A stretch of 6,061 nucleotides of DNA from assembly GCA_031261945.1 (NCBI GenBank), contig JAISIQ010000089.1, positions 1 to 6,061 of the forward strand. Reading direction: 5' to 3'. Origin of the DNA: Methanobrevibacter sp. Lineage in GTDB: Archaea > Methanobacteriota > Methanobacteria > Methanobacteriales > Methanobacteriaceae. The translations under genes and the position numbers were made by a program. Below are positions 4,783-6,061 of the stretch, piece after piece. Every line of letters begins with the position of its first letter. Position 1 is the stretch's first letter. The notes beneath the pieces are model-generated. The model worked only from the letters and a program-made list of their open reading frames with translations. It had not been told where the DNA came from and did not search any database.

Positions 4783-5481
4783 ATGAAATACATTGATTTG
4801 AGTCATGAAATAAAAGATAATTCTCCAGCTTTTCCAGAAGATCCTGAATTTTCACTAGCAAAAATTAGTAAAAAAGAAGATAGCTATTCTCTTTTTAAAA
4901 TTAATGGAGGATTACATGTTGGAACCCATATCGATGCCCCATATCATTATTTAGAAGAAGGATCTAAAGTTAATTCTTTAAAACTTAACAATCTAATAGG
5001 AAATGCTAATATTTTTAAATTAAGAAATGATTTAAAAAATGATATAAGTAATTCTATAAATTCATCCTCTTCTATATCCCTCTCTTCTATATCTAATCAT
5101 GAAATTAAAATCAAAGATATTGAAAATTTTAATATTAAAGAAAATATTAAAAAAAATAAATTTAGTAAAATAGCTATTTTAAACACTTCATGGTATAAAA
5201 ATTATGGAAATGAAGAGTATTTTATAAAAAATCCTTATATTTCTAAAGAATTAGCTAAGCTATTTATTGAAAATAATATTAAAGGAATAGCTATAGACAG
5301 CTGTAGTGTAGATAAATATGGAGAAAATAAAATCCACAAGATCTTTCTTAAAAATGATATATGGATTGTTGAAAATTTAACAAATTTAGATAAATTAGTA
5401 GAAAATAGCTATTATAGCTATTTCATTCCAATAAACATTGCTGCCGAAGCATCGTATATAAGAGCTTTTGTGCAATTATAA
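4783..5481 (+). CDS. Cyclase-family metal-dependent hydrolase (kynurenine formamidase-like)
   Basis: This is a 232-residue member of the cyclase family (PF04199), which contains kynurenine formamidase and isatin hydrolase: metal-dependent amide hydrolases. Seen: the family start MKYIDLSHEI, the signature HVGTHIDAPYH at 45-55 giving His45, His49, Asp51 and His55, the segment GIAIDSCSVD at 168-177, and His185 and Glu197 spaced 12 apart, just as the second pair of zinc ligands is in bacterial KynB. Thus the full metal site seems present and the enzyme is probably active. An Asn/Ser/Lys-rich segment at about 82-126 is low in complexity and includes a 15-bp duplication. The start is the first Met of the conserved N-terminus; only a weak AAGAG precedes it. 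It lies 34 bases after DUF354 as last gene of the unit. Substrate unknown: a tryptophan-kynurenine route is not expected in methanogens. Confidence 0.88.
   Translation: MKYIDLSHEIKDNSPAFPEDPEFSLAKISKKEDSYSLFKINGGLHVGTHIDAPYHYLEEGSKVNSLKLNNLIGNANIFKLRNDLKNDISNSINSSSSISLSSISNHEIKIKDIENFNIKENIKKNKFSKIAILNTSWYKNYGNEEYFIKNPYISKELAKLFIENNIKGIAIDSCSVDKYGENKIHKIFLKNDIWIVENLTNLDKLVENSYYSYFIPINIAAEASYIRAFVQL
5067..5093 (+). repeat. 15-bp-period duplication inside the cyclase gene
   Basis: CTCTTCTATATC occurs at 5067-5078 and again at 5082-5093, a 15-base shift. It encodes SSIS at residues 96-99 and 101-104 in the Ser-rich insert. The period is the same as in the prs insert, and frame is again preserved. 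The C-rich coding strand here is unlike the surrounding A-rich codons. Confidence 0.7.
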
Positions 5482-5496
5482 CATTATAATTTTATT
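5474..5496 (+). terminator. Candidate hairpin and T run after the cyclase gene
   Basis: AATTATAA (5474-5481, containing the stop codon) and TTATAATT (5484-5491) form a perfect 8-bp inverted repeat with a two-base gap, followed by TTATT. Further T runs at 5517-5520 onward and 5526-5530 lie within the end of the opposing gene. These are the first runs of four or more T on the + strand in any spacer since before hypA, so transcription of the unit probably ends here. A short AGATA-GT-TATCT inverted repeat (5503-5514) overlaps the stop of the opposing gene. Confidence 0.45.
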
Positions 5497-5512
5497 AAAA
5501 GAAGATAGTTAT

Positions 5513-6061
5513 CTAATTTTTGTGGTTTTTAACCCAAATAGCTTTTTCTAAGTTCTCTCCTTTATTTTTTAAATATCCTTTTCTTTCAAGATTTCTTAAT
5601 ATATTAGTAAGATTTTCTTGAGAAATATTGTCAAAAGCTATTTTTCGAATATATTCATAAATTTCTTGAGAGTCCATCTCTTTATCAGGAATTAAGTAAT
5701 ATATTTGAGATTGGAAAGAAGTTAAATCTCGTTTAGGAGGAGAAGTTAATTGATTGTAATAATTTTCTATTTTTTTCAATTCTTTAACTTGAGATCGGCA
5801 TTGTTGAAGTTCTTTTTTCAGTTTTTTAACTTCGTTATCTTCATTAATAAGTTTATTATCTTTAAGTTTAGGAATATTAGTATCATTAATAATTGAAGCT
5901 ATTTCTTCTGGTAAACCTTCTTTACTTTGATATTTATTATTAAAGCCATCATCTAGATCAGAAAATAAACTTTTTATTTCTTCTAAACGCTTAATTCTTG
6001 AATCTTTCAATTCTAATTCTTCTTTTAATTTATTATATTTCTCATCAGGAATATTTTGATT
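5513..6061 (-). CDS. Coiled-coil protein with C-terminal winged-helix-like domain, 5' end cut by window
   Basis: I do not recognise the family. The frame is open from the stop (TAG at 5513-5515) to the window edge, giving 182 visible codons; no ATG is found in them, only a TTG at 6010, which is an unlikely start because 17 further in-frame codons rich in Lys and Glu continue the same helix upstream. Counting from that TTG codon as residue 1: charged helix to about 20, a linker, a Lys/Glu/Gln-rich coiled coil at about 58-90, a PPKRD hinge, then a compact domain at about 96-163 (helix, EMDSQEIYEYI, NLTNILRNLERKGYL, a short strand ending in AIWVKN). This last order resembles a winged helix, in which the NLTNILRNLERKGYL helix would be the recognition element. 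It may be a DNA-binding or adaptor protein. It converges with the cyclase gene, 31 bases between stops. Confidence 0.75.
   Translation of the reverse strand, partial: NQNIPDEKYNKLKEELELKDSRIKRLEEIKSLFSDLDDGFNNKYQSKEGLPEEIASIINDTNIPKLKDNKLINEDNEVKKLKKELQQCRSQVKELKKIENYYNQLTSPPKRDLTSFQSQIYYLIPDKEMDSQEIYEYIRKIAFDNISQENLTNILRNLERKGYLKNKGENLEKAIWVKNHKN

Noticed and set aside
6008..6010. TTG start for the last minus-strand gene
   Set aside because: The frame continues without a stop to the window edge and the upstream codons carry on the same charged helix, so the gene is truncated and does not begin here.

Overview
The window looks like a piece of a strikingly A+T-rich archaeal chromosome, most likely a methanogen of the Methanobacteriales (Methanobrevibacter-like). 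This rests on four things: a class I PRPP synthetase with archaeal-style motifs, a HypA/HypB nickel-chaperone pair whose HypB lacks the bacterial CxxCGC and His-rich N-terminus, a DUF354 protein of the kind common in archaea, and ribosome binding sites such as GGTGAT and GAGG among nearly pure A/T intergenic DNA. The genus is inferred from style and not proven.

Layout. (1) Positions 63-854 (+) encode an unrecognised membrane-anchored protein: two N-terminal membrane segments, six consecutive 11-residue coiled-coil repeats, and a soluble C-terminal domain. (2) It converges on prs (956-1993, -), PRPP synthetase, which is longer than usual because of two inserted segments. A pyrimidine tract at 871-899 is the likely terminator of the first gene. 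(3) Positions 1994-2432 form a 439-base divergent spacer between prs and hypA. It has no credible gene but holds a perfect palindrome and a heptamer direct repeat on the prs side, and several families of short tandem or inverted A/T repeats on the hypA side. (4) Positions 2433-5481 (+) hold hypA, hypB, a DUF354 GT-B-like protein and a cyclase-family metal hydrolase. The spacers between these four genes contain no run of four or more T on the coding strand, while such runs reappear right after the last gene, so the four may be one transcription unit. (5) Positions 5513-6061 (-) are the C-terminal part of a coiled-coil protein with a probable winged-helix end. Its frame is open to the window edge, so the true start lies outside.

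How the genes fit together. HypA and HypB deliver nickel to [NiFe]-hydrogenase large subunits, an essential job in hydrogenotrophic methanogens. prs supplies PRPP for nucleotide, histidine and methanopterin-type cofactor synthesis. DUF354 and the cyclase-family enzyme have no established link to hydrogenase maturation; their position downstream of hypAB is the main functional puzzle here.

The recurrent theme is short in-frame or intergenic tandem duplication: 33-bp units in the first gene, 15-bp units in prs and in the cyclase gene, and 6-, 9- and 12-bp units in the spacers. No RNA gene, mobile element, CRISPR array or obvious new defence system is visible.
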